A stretch of 17,270 nucleotides of DNA, taken from Clostridiales bacterium UBA4821. Lineage in GTDB: Bacteria; Bacillota; Clostridia; Acetivibrionales; UBA4821. This document shows positions 7,428 through 13,939 of the stretch, one piece after another. Position 1 is the first letter of the stretch, and each line of letters begins with the position of its first letter. The notes beneath the pieces are model-generated. The model was not told the origin of the DNA, searched no databases, and saw only the letters and a list, made by a program, of their open reading frames with translations. The stretch covers positions 1 to 17,270 of the forward strand of contig DHFP01000184.1 in NCBI GenBank assembly GCA_002402315.1. The letters run 5' to 3'. A program made the position numbers and the translations under genes.

Positions 7428-8615
7428 ATGGAAGAAAGGTATGATTTAAACTGGCTTAAACAGCTGGGGAGTACGGGATTTGCAGGTCATATCTATAATA
7501 ATGGTTTAGAAAAACGAAAAGAGATGCTGCACGGGTTAGAAGAAGAATTAGCGGGCAAAAAGGAGATGACAGAAGAAGACCGACTGGAGCTTATAAAGGC
7601 ATGTGGTTTTCTTTGTAACTATTTGTATGAAAGTGACCCGAAAAAAACAATTCAGCATAAAGAAAGGGCTTTAGAATATCTAAATGAATATCTTGAGTCT
7701 GATAATCCTGAAATAACTAGACAGGACAGGAGTGTTAACAGCATAAGAAAAGCCGATGTACTTAGACGGTTGGGAAAATCTAAGGAAGCAAAAGAGCTAT
7801 TAGACAGTATGAATATGACAGAGATTAAAGCTGACCCAGAAGTAGGATTTGAATATTGGCACCAGAAAACGCTGCTTACTTCGGATATAGACCAGCAAAC
7901 AAAGTTTACTGCAAATGCACGTGAAAGTTTTTCCATGATTAGTCCTGAAACAGTACAAAAAAATATCTTCACTGCAGAGAAAAAGGTGCAGATTGATACC
8001 TGGGGATTCATGTTTGAAATGAGAGAAGGCTTCATACAGAAGTGGCAAGGCAAGAGTCAAGAGGCCGAAAAGCATTTTAGCAATTGTGAAAAAATTTTTA
8101 GAGAATGTCCTGCTCAGGGCGAGGCGAGGTTTCCGCGAGCAGTTGGTGACGTATATTTAAATGGTGCATTGTTTTTTGCATATGTAAGGGCTGACAGGCA
8201 AAAAGCCGATGAGTGTTTGCAGAAGTCAACAAAAACAAAAGAAGGCTATATTGTAAATGATTTTCGAGATATGGTTGAAGCAAGGTTTAATATTGAAAAA
8301 GATATTAAGGGTTCAAATATAGAACCCAAAACATTTTTTAATTCAGCACGATATGATGAGGAAAAAGATACTCTCAAATTCATACCAATTGAACAGACAG
8401 ATGAGAAAATGAGAGCATGTGGTAGAAAGTTTGGAAATAACCAGGTTACGCTAAAAAGAAAGATAAGCGAACTAATAAATGTTGAAGAGGTTAATATAAC
8501 AGCGAGAAATGCTGATAGACTTCCTAGAGAGAAAGCTGCAGCTGTCAAGTATCTAGCAGGGATTTCAAAAGAATTAACGATTGATAGACCGAGCGGTGCT
8601 CAGCACGGAGAGTAA
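7428..8615 (+). CDS. TPR-like helical repeat protein, unknown function
   Basis: A 395-residue, charged, apparently cytosolic and almost all-helical protein. Two stretches look like TPR second helices with the same wording, LGKSKEAKELLD (115-126) and QGKSQEAEKHFSN (207-219). Other amphipathic helical pairs lie at about 48-90 and 240-270. The C-terminal part (305-395) is basic and polar and shows no clear domain. ATG at 7428 is preferred because GGGGGGAGA lies at 7412-7420 with seven bases to the ATG; an in-frame GTG at 7395 has no site. No catalytic motif, signal peptide or membrane segment is seen. It lies between gene fragments, so it may be an insertion in the cluster. A scaffold or regulator for the glycosylation enzymes is one possibility, but no function should be assumed. 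Confidence 0.72.
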   Translation: MEERYDLNWLKQLGSTGFAGHIYNNGLEKRKEMLHGLEEELAGKKEMTEEDRLELIKACGFLCNYLYESDPKKTIQHKERALEYLNEYLESDNPEITRQDRSVNSIRKADVLRRLGKSKEAKELLDSMNMTEIKADPEVGFEYWHQKTLLTSDIDQQTKFTANARESFSMISPETVQKNIFTAEKKVQIDTWGFMFEMREGFIQKWQGKSQEAEKHFSNCEKIFRECPAQGEARFPRAVGDVYLNGALFFAYVRADRQKADECLQKSTKTKEGYIVNDFRDMVEARFNIEKDIKGSNIEPKTFFNSARYDEEKDTLKFIPIEQTDEKMRACGRKFGNNQVTLKRKISELINVEEVNITARNADRLPREKAAAVKYLAGISKELTIDRPSGAQHGE

Positions 8616-8711
8616 ACGGTCAAGAAATTAGGGAACAAGATGTTGGACGGTATTAGATCACTCATTAAGAAATTCGGACCAGATAGCATTATAAGTGTTA
8701 AAGGTTTCTAG
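8616..8711 (+). pseudogene. Fragment of a duplicated class III aminotransferase
   Basis: Directly after the stop of the TPR-like gene, and in the same frame, a 31-codon open stretch reads KLGNKMLDGIRSLIKKFG, then PDSIISVKGF and TAG. This matches KLGNIMLDGIRTLIKKFG of the intact aminotransferase. Aligned by eye without gaps, 65 of 81 bases agree between 8625-8705 and 6933-7013, about 80%. It has no ribosome site, and the N-terminal and C-terminal parts of the enzyme are missing. It is best explained as the remains of a second, diverged aminotransferase copy that was broken by deletion or recombination. Confidence 0.8.
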
Positions 8712-8743
8712 TAATTATATTTATATATTTAGAAATAAATAAT

Positions 8744-8772
8744 AAAAGTGCCTGGTTAGAACAAGCACTTTT
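8744..8772. terminator. Bidirectional rho-independent terminator
   Basis: AAAAGTGC (8744-8751) pairs with GCACTTTT (8765-8772) around a 13-base loop. The plus strand ends in TTTTT, and on the minus strand the stem is followed by a T-rich ATTATTT. It lies between the TPR-like gene region and the convergent transporter, so it can end transcription from both sides. Confidence 0.75.
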
Positions 8773-8790
8773 TAGTTAGATAAATTTGTA

Positions 8791-9882
8791 TTATTTGCCA
8801 AGACTAATTAAAATAATTCCCCCTACGGTTAGTACAAGACATACTAATGTTGTGTACAACTTGCCGTTTTCCTTTAGTTTATCTTTTTCTTTTAACACCA
8901 GAATTCCGAATAGAGCCGGGACAATTAATTGTAATCCTTGGAATATAGGTTGTACAATTGAAATATTTCCTATTTGGAATGCATAAATATATCCACCCCA
9001 CCCGAAAGCAATAAATACAGCCCATATTATTATAAGTTTTGTACATAATTTGATTACTTCAAACACTTGTGTCAATGGCCATGATGCATATATAAGCCCA
9101 TTCCTGAGAAAGTATTTTATCCAACTGGTTAACATAGATAATGTGAAGCTTTTTAAAGTAAAAGTTTCACTTAAGTTTTGTTTAGTTACATCGAATACTT
9201 TTGGTAATAATACAGCTAAGTACAAAAAGGGCAGTTGGAAAAAATAATTACCCCAGCTTGCTACAAAAGGATGTATTCCATTGTTTAAGGCAAGTTTGTT
9301 CAAGGCTACTGCGAATGTTACTGCAACAGCTGCGCCGAGTGCATATAAACCTCCTGCAACTATTGGGACTTTGCCCCTATCCTTTGATTCCTCAAGAATC
9401 CTTTTGTCCTTTCTTTCAAACACCATCATGATTACGGCAATAAGAATGATAGTAATTCCTATTGCTTTGTAGATATCCAACTTTTCATCAAATTTCAATA
9501 TTCCAACTATTAATACTAGTACGATATTTAACCTGAATATTACTGCAAATATGGAAAGATTAATATGCTGAAAAGCAGTATAAATGGCTAGGTTGGTCAA
9601 AGCAAAGAATACACCAGTGCATGAAAGGTATAGCCAAGGTAAAAAGCTTTTCGGTAGAGTTAAGGGTGTATTAACAGCTTGAACAGCTATTATAAGTGTA
9701 AAAACTATAGTACCGATTATTGGTACCAGAAGAGCATATACCTTAGGACTGTATTTTTCGTTCCCGGCCTGTTCTTTGACAGCGTACATTAGATATACAA
9801 CAACGCCAGCGCAAAATCCAGCTGCTACTGCAAAGAAAACGTATGTATTTGTGCCAAACAGATTTGTTAAATAATCAATCAT
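8791..9882 (-). CDS. EamA/DMT-superfamily membrane transporter
   Basis: A 363-residue integral membrane protein with about ten hydrophobic segments (approximately 13-33, 48-69, 80-103, 110-129, 138-154, 172-196, 207-228, 262-290, 300-330 and 342-361). The two-half layout and the stretch AIYTAFQHINLSIFAVIFRL (100-119) are typical of EamA (drug/metabolite) transporters, in which each half has five helices. ATG at 9880-9882 follows an excellent AGGAGGG. Members of this superfamily move small metabolites, nucleotide sugars or lipid-linked sugars across the inner membrane. The substrate here is unknown. It is the only minus-strand gene within the sugar cluster and has its own promoter, so it may be controlled apart from the enzymes. 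Confidence 0.85.
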   Translation of the reverse strand: MIDYLTNLFGTNTYVFFAVAAGFCAGVVVYLMYAVKEQAGNEKYSPKVYALLVPIIGTIVFTLIIAVQAVNTPLTLPKSFLPWLYLSCTGVFFALTNLAIYTAFQHINLSIFAVIFRLNIVLVLIVGILKFDEKLDIYKAIGITIILIAVIMMVFERKDKRILEESKDRGKVPIVAGGLYALGAAVAVTFAVALNKLALNNGIHPFVASWGNYFFQLPFLYLAVLLPKVFDVTKQNLSETFTLKSFTLSMLTSWIKYFLRNGLIYASWPLTQVFEVIKLCTKLIIIWAVFIAFGWGGYIYAFQIGNISIVQPIFQGLQLIVPALFGILVLKEKDKLKENGKLYTTLVCLVLTVGGIILISLGK

Positions 9883-9917
9883 TTTATCCCTCCTAAGAAA
9901 ATATTCTTGAAGAACAT
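9879..9917 (-). CDS. Possible 12-residue leader peptide coupled to the transporter
   Basis: On the minus strand an ATG at 9917 opens MFFKNIFLGGIK and ends in TGA, overlapping the transporter start as ATGA. AAAGG lies seven bases before it, and the transporter's own AGGAGGG is inside the last codons. This layout allows translational coupling. With only 12 codons it may be chance. Confidence 0.25.
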   Translation of the reverse strand: MFFKNIFLGGIK

Positions 9918-9986
9918 GCAGAAACCTTTCACACCTCCCTTGCTAGTAAGCTCGAAATTCCTAATATTTTTTAGACTAACATTAAA

Positions 9987-10015
9987 ATACTATCATTAAA
10001 TATTTTGATAGTCAA
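9987..10015 (-). promoter_or_regulatory. Promoter of the transporter with overlapping palindrome
   Basis: Read on the minus strand, TTGACT (10015-10010), a 17-base spacer and TAGTAT (9992-9987, 4/6) form a sigma-A-like promoter about 105 bases before the transporter. A perfect palindrome, ACTATCA - 10 bases - TGATAGT (9989-10012), covers the space from the -10 to the -35 box, where a repressor site is expected. Unproven; AT-rich DNA gives such matches by chance. Confidence 0.45.
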
Positions 10016-10096
10016 CTAGAGGAAATTAATGGGAATTTGAGTGTGCCAAAAATAAGTTGTCATGGAGCAGGTAAATACCGTATTTTCAATATAAAC

Positions 10097-10125
10097 TTGT
10101 CGATATTTCTATTGGAGGTTATAAT
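10097..10125 (+). promoter_or_regulatory. Sigma-A-like promoter of the pseI operon
   Basis: TTGTCG (10097-10102, 4/6), a 17-base spacer and a perfect TATAAT (10120-10125). A start near 10132 gives a leader of about 90 bases before pseI. This would drive the five-gene operon pseI to pseC apart from the upstream genes. Confidence 0.6.
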
Positions 10126-10149
10126 AAATTTAATTGTAATTTCCGATAT
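10125..10149 (+). promoter_or_regulatory. Possible sigma-28 (SigD/FliA) promoter overlapping the sigma-A promoter
   Basis: TCCGATAT at 10142-10149 matches 7 of 8 bases of the flagellar sigma factor -10 box GCCGATAT. TAAA at 10125-10128 would be its -35 box with a 13-base gap, two short of the usual 15; TAAT at 10122-10125 gives 16. If real, it would tie the sugar operon to flagellin expression. Confidence 0.3.
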
Positions 10150-10221
10150 ATTATTTAACATGCCTTTTATAAATAGAAAGATATTTGTTTAAATATATAA
10201 TCTTGTTAAGGGAGGCTTACC

Positions 10222-11271
10222 GTGAATCAACTAGTAAAAATAAAAGACAGATTCATTGGAGAGGGACATCGATGCTATATAATTGCTGAAATGTCCGGTA
10301 ACCATGCTCAAGATTTTGATAATGCGGTTAAAATCATACACCTTGCAAAAGAATCCGGGGCGGATGCAATTAAAATTCAGACCTATACACCTGACACTAT
10401 AACATTAGACTCAGATAATGAGTATTTCAGAGTAAAAGGCGGTACCTGGAAGGATGCAAACCTGTATAAACTTTACGGAGAGGCATACACACCATGGGAA
10501 TGGCAGGTGAAGCTTAAAGAGGAAGCCGACAAAATTGGAATTCATATTTTTTCAACTCCCTTTGACAAAACTGCAGTTGATTTTCTTGAAGACTTAGGCA
10601 TGGAGTTTTATAAAATAGCTTCATTTGAATTAGTAGATATTCCGTTAATTAAGTATGTTGCATCCAAAGGGAAACCAATTATAATGTCAACCGGGATGGG
10701 CAGCCTGGGAGAAATAGAGGATGCTGTAAATGCTGTTAAGTCCCAAGGCAATGACAATCTGTGTCTTCTAAAATGCTCCAGTGCGTATCCTGCTGTGCCA
10801 GATGATATGAACCTTAAAACAATGCAAAACATTGCAGAAATATTCAGTGTACCTGTAGGCCTATCCGATCATTCTTTGGGTTCAATAGGTGCTGTCACTG
10901 CTGTAGCCATGGGCGCCCAAATTATAGAAAAGCACTTCTGTATTAGTAGAAGCATACCAAATCCGGATGCGTCTTTCTCAATGGAACCGGCAGAATTCAA
11001 GCAAATGGTTGAGGATATAAGGACAGTGGAAAGGGCAATTGGCAGAGTAAGTTATGAAATATCCGAGCAGGAAGAAAACAGTAGAGTATTTAGAAAATCA
11101 ATATTTATTGCAGAAAACGTCCGTAAGGGTGAAGTTTTTGACCAGAAGAATCTAAGGGTGGTCAGACCGGGAGATGGTTTAAAACCTAAGTACTATGAAC
11201 AGATACTTGGTAAAAGAGCAACAAAGGATATAGATAAAGGAACACCGTTAAGTTGGAACATGGTAGAGTAG
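10222..11271 (+). CDS. pseI: Pseudaminic acid synthase
   Basis: A 349-residue NeuB-family enzyme that condenses a 2,4-diacylamino-2,4,6-trideoxy hexose with phosphoenolpyruvate to form the nine-carbon acid. The TIM barrel shows IAEMSGNHAQDF (21-32), IKIQTYTPDTITLDSDNEYF (50-69), FSTPFD (110-115) and KIASFELVDIPLI (131-143). Likely metal ligands are H217 in GLSDHS and H238 in IEKHF. RSIPNPDASFS follows at 243-253, and a C-terminal SAF antifreeze-like domain covers about 290-349. The YKLYGEAYTPWEW block (82-94) is typical of PseI rather than sialic or legionaminic synthases. GTG at 10222 follows AAGGGAGG (10208-10215). It is the first gene of the second operon, and the formyltransferase starts 62 bases after its stop. 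Confidence 0.92.
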   Translation: MNQLVKIKDRFIGEGHRCYIIAEMSGNHAQDFDNAVKIIHLAKESGADAIKIQTYTPDTITLDSDNEYFRVKGGTWKDANLYKLYGEAYTPWEWQVKLKEEADKIGIHIFSTPFDKTAVDFLEDLGMEFYKIASFELVDIPLIKYVASKGKPIIMSTGMGSLGEIEDAVNAVKSQGNDNLCLLKCSSAYPAVPDDMNLKTMQNIAEIFSVPVGLSDHSLGSIGAVTAVAMGAQIIEKHFCISRSIPNPDASFSMEPAEFKQMVEDIRTVERAIGRVSYEISEQEENSRVFRKSIFIAENVRKGEVFDQKNLRVVRPGDGLKPKYYEQILGKRATKDIDKGTPLSWNMVE

Positions 11272-11333
11272 AAAAACTTAGGTTTGTAATAAGAGATTAT
11301 ATCAAATTGAGACCTGGAAATAGGAGGTGTTTA

Positions 11334-11930
11334 ATGAAAGTTCTTTTTCTTGGTTCACTGGATTCTCCAATATTTGAATTCTTAAAATCTGTAGAGGAAG
11401 AAGTCATACTTGCATCAGAACCGATTAATATGGGATTTATAGAAGCACATTCTCCGGATTTCATAGTAAGTTACGGTTACAGGCATATAATCAAGAAGGA
11501 TATCCTGGACATGTATAACGGGAGAGCTGTAAACCTTCATATTTCTTACCTTCCCTGGAACAGAGGGGCTGATCCTAATTTTTGGAGCTTTGTTGAAAAT
11601 ACACCTAAAGGTGTTACAATACATTACCTGGATGAAGGTGTAGATACCGGAGATATTATAGTTCAAAAGCAAGTGGAGTTTTTGGATACTGAAACTCTTA
11701 AATCAAGTTATGATAAACTTCAGTCAGAGATTCAGAAGTTATTCAAGGACAATTGGTACAGAATTCGCTTAGGCGAATGTAATAGAATAAAGCAGATTGG
11801 AAGTGGAACTTGCCACAGGATGAAAGAGAAAGAACCTTTAATGTACTTACTGAACAAAGGGTGGGATACTCCAGTGTCAAAGTTATTGGATTATCAGATT
11901 GAAAACCAATGTGAAGAAGGAAATAAATAA
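11334..11930 (+). CDS. Methionyl-tRNA formyltransferase-like sugar N-formyltransferase
   Basis: A 198-residue formyltransferase-fold protein. The catalytic Asn-His-Asp set is intact: N67 and H69 in AVNLHISYLPWNRGADPNFW (65-84) and D104 in LDEGVDTGDIIV (99-110). It is much shorter than methionyl-tRNA formyltransferase (about 310 residues) and lacks its C-terminal tRNA-binding domain, so it should act on a small molecule using N10-formyltetrahydrofolate. ATG at 11334 is chosen over an in-frame ATG at 11253 that overlaps pseI, because TAGGAGGTG lies at 11321-11329. The stop overlaps the pseG start by one base. Position between pseI and pseG suggests that it formylates an amino group of the pseudaminic acid precursor, or the amine added by the class III aminotransferase. 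Target inferred. Confidence 0.78.
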   Translation: MKVLFLGSLDSPIFEFLKSVEEEVILASEPINMGFIEAHSPDFIVSYGYRHIIKKDILDMYNGRAVNLHISYLPWNRGADPNFWSFVENTPKGVTIHYLDEGVDTGDIIVQKQVEFLDTETLKSSYDKLQSEIQKLFKDNWYRIRLGECNRIKQIGSGTCHRMKEKEPLMYLLNKGWDTPVSKLLDYQIENQCEEGNK

Positions 11931-12973
11931 TGGCAAACATTTTAATCAGAGTAGATAATAGCCCGCAGGTTGGCATGGGACACTTTAACAGGTGTTCTGC
12001 CCTTGCATATGAATTTGCTAAACAAAATCATAATGTGTTTTTAGTTACATCAAAAGCCAGTATAATTCCTGCTTGGGTCCGAAACGTGTATAAATATGTT
12101 CTACATGTAGATAATGAATGGAAAACTGACAGCGAACGAGTTATACTAAACGAACTAAAAAATATTACTGATATTGATATTATTATAGTTGACACGTATA
12201 AAGCTTCGAGGGCATACTACGAGTTTATTTCAGATTATGCAAAAGTAACAGCTGCTTTCGACGATATGGGAGTATCAGATGTACCGGTTAATATACTTAT
12301 TAACGGCAACATATACGCTCCAAAGCTGCCCTATTCCCTGTACAGGAGTGGTACGCTTTTGCTGTTAGGAACCAAATACTTGGCTTTAAGACCACTTTTT
12401 AAAAATATTAAACCTATTCAAATAAAAAAACAAGCAAAAAAAATTCTGATTACCTTTGGCGGAAGTGATATCTTAAATGCTACACCAGCTGTTATTGATA
12501 CACTAGTGCATAACCCAGGTGCTGGCAGCAATATGGAATACAACGTGCTTGTTGGACCAGGGTTTACAAATATTGAACAGATTAAGAATGCAGGTAAAGA
12601 TTATTGTAATGTAAAACTAATATATAATCCTGAAAACGTAGCCGATATTATGAAGGAAGCTGATATAGCCATATCAGCAGCGGGGAGTACGGTTTATGAA
12701 CTTGCATGTTTGGGTATTCCTAATATAGTTTTTACTGTTATTGATAACCAAGAACTTATTGCAAAATCAATGTGCGAAGAAAAGATATGTTTAGATGGAG
12801 GTTTTTTTGAGACATTTAGGAAAGAAAAATTTTTGGATTTGGTTAATAAGATATTAGACTATGATATTCGTTTAGATATGCATAATAGAGCTATTAGCAA
12901 GTTTGATGCTTTTGGAGCTTCAAGATGTGTAAACGATATTATGCAGTTTGCCATAGAAAGTAAAGATCAATAA
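11930..12973 (+). CDS. pseG: UDP-2,4-diacetamido-2,4,6-trideoxy-beta-L-altropyranose hydrolase
   Basis: A 347-residue PseG-family nucleotide-sugar hydrolase with a GT-B/MurG-like fold, which removes UDP so that PseI can use the free sugar. The N-terminal signature RVDNSPQVGMGHFNRCSALA (7-26) contains the conserved catalytic histidine H18. The C-terminal domain has ILITFGGSD and ISAAGSTVYELACLGIP, the UDP-binding half. The start overlaps the preceding stop (TAATG), so translation is coupled to the formyltransferase. No acetyltransferase domain is fused, unlike some PseG-PseH proteins, which fits the separate GNAT at 2191. Presence of PseG points to a UDP-linked pseudaminic acid route rather than a GDP-linked legionaminic one. 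Confidence 0.9.
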   Translation: MANILIRVDNSPQVGMGHFNRCSALAYEFAKQNHNVFLVTSKASIIPAWVRNVYKYVLHVDNEWKTDSERVILNELKNITDIDIIIVDTYKASRAYYEFISDYAKVTAAFDDMGVSDVPVNILINGNIYAPKLPYSLYRSGTLLLLGTKYLALRPLFKNIKPIQIKKQAKKILITFGGSDILNATPAVIDTLVHNPGAGSNMEYNVLVGPGFTNIEQIKNAGKDYCNVKLIYNPENVADIMKEADIAISAAGSTVYELACLGIPNIVFTVIDNQELIAKSMCEEKICLDGGFFETFRKEKFLDLVNKILDYDIRLDMHNRAISKFDAFGASRCVNDIMQFAIESKDQ

Positions 12974-12996
12974 TTATAATAAACGGAGGACAAGTT

Positions 12997-13926
12997 ATGA
13001 ACATTCTCGTCACAGGCGGAGCGGGATTTATCGGAAGATGGCTTGTAAAAAAACTACTCGAAGAAGGCAACCAGGTATGGGTTTTGGACAACCTGAGCAA
13101 CGGAAGAGAATCCAATATTGAAGAATTTAAAGCCAACCCGCTGTTCAAAGGACTTACTATTGGTGACATCAAACATATTGACTGCCTTGAAAGTATTTTC
13201 GAAAACAAATTTGAATTATGCTTCCATCTTGCAGCTGGAATTAATGTCCAAGACAGCATAGACAACCCGAAAAAGTTATTCGAAGACGACGTAATCGGAA
13301 CCTTTAATGTTCTGGAACAATGCAAAAAGCACTGGTGCAAGATGGTGTTCATGAGCACCTGTATGGTGTTTGAAAGAGCTGTAGAAAAAATTTCAGAAAC
13401 TCATCCCACGAAACCAGCTTCTCCCTATGCGGGAGCGAAATTAGCCGGAGAAAATATGGTTTTATCATACTGGCATGCATATAAATTACCGACGCTTGTA
13501 ATTAGACCGTTCAATACTTATGGACCTCTCCAGAAGACCAACAGCGAAGGCGGTGTAGTATCAATTTTCATACAGAAAAATCTAAAGGGTGAAAACTTAA
13601 ATATCTACGGAGATGGAACTCAAACCCGGGATTTACTATATGTTGAGGATTGTGTTGATTTCATTGTGAAAGCAGGTTTTTCTGATGAGGCGAATGGACA
13701 GATTATTAATGCAGGCTCGGGCAGGGATATTGCAATTAACGAGCTAGCGGCATTAATTTGCAAACAGCCGGAGAAAATAAAGCATGTACCACATATCCAT
13801 CCGCAGAGTGAAATTCTGAAGCTGCTTTGTGACAGCTCAAAAGCTAATGAATTACTGAAGTGGTATCCCAAAATATCACTGGAAGAAGGTATCAAAAGGA
13901 CAGAAGAATGGTTAAAGAGTATATAA
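12997..13926 (+). CDS. TunA/Pen-like SDR, candidate UDP-GlcNAc 5,6-dehydratase
   Basis: A 309-residue extended SDR. NAD(P) loop TGGAGFIGRW is at 6-15, and catalytic Y144 and K148 are in SPYAGAKLAGE (142-152). Where 4,6-dehydratases carry S-T-D-E-V-Y, this protein has S-T-C-M-V-F (120-125): the Asp-Glu pair is replaced by C122-M123. This recalls TunA of tunicamycin synthesis and Pen of Bacillus thuringiensis, which make 5,6-ene sugars from UDP-GlcNAc instead of the 4-keto-6-deoxy product. With the PseB-like gene at 3162 as Pal, it would form the two-enzyme replacement of PseB. ATG at 12997 follows CGGAGGA at 12984-12990, and pseC starts 14 bases after its stop. Alternatives are a nucleotide-sugar C4 epimerase or a plain dehydratase. 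The residue change is seen; the reaction is inferred. Confidence 0.75.
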   Translation: MNILVTGGAGFIGRWLVKKLLEEGNQVWVLDNLSNGRESNIEEFKANPLFKGLTIGDIKHIDCLESIFENKFELCFHLAAGINVQDSIDNPKKLFEDDVIGTFNVLEQCKKHWCKMVFMSTCMVFERAVEKISETHPTKPASPYAGAKLAGENMVLSYWHAYKLPTLVIRPFNTYGPLQKTNSEGGVVSIFIQKNLKGENLNIYGDGTQTRDLLYVEDCVDFIVKAGFSDEANGQIINAGSGRDIAINELAALICKQPEKIKHVPHIHPQSEILKLLCDSSKANELLKWYPKISLEEGIKRTEEWLKSI

Positions 13927-13939
13927 AGGAGGAAGAAGG

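Larger units (their letters stand above)
9883..10221. other. Divergent intergenic regulatory region
   Basis: These 339 bases separate the divergent transporter and pseI. They hold the transporter leader and promoter (9883-10015), a stretch of about 80 bases without recognised signals (10016-10096), and the pseI-side promoter and leader (10097-10221). No RNA gene, complete gene or repeat was found. Confidence 0.6.

Noticed and set aside
7652..8548. Minus-strand open frames opposite the TPR-like gene
   Set aside because: They are overlapping shadows without ribosome sites; the plus-strand frame has a strong site and helical-repeat pattern.
8786..9472. Several plus-strand open frames opposite the transporter
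   Set aside because: They mirror the strongly hydrophobic minus-strand gene, have no ribosome sites and resemble no family.
11253..11333. Longer formyltransferase starting at ATG 11253
   Set aside because: It overlaps pseI, has no ribosome site, and the family's N-terminal strand (KVLFLGS) begins at the 11334 start.
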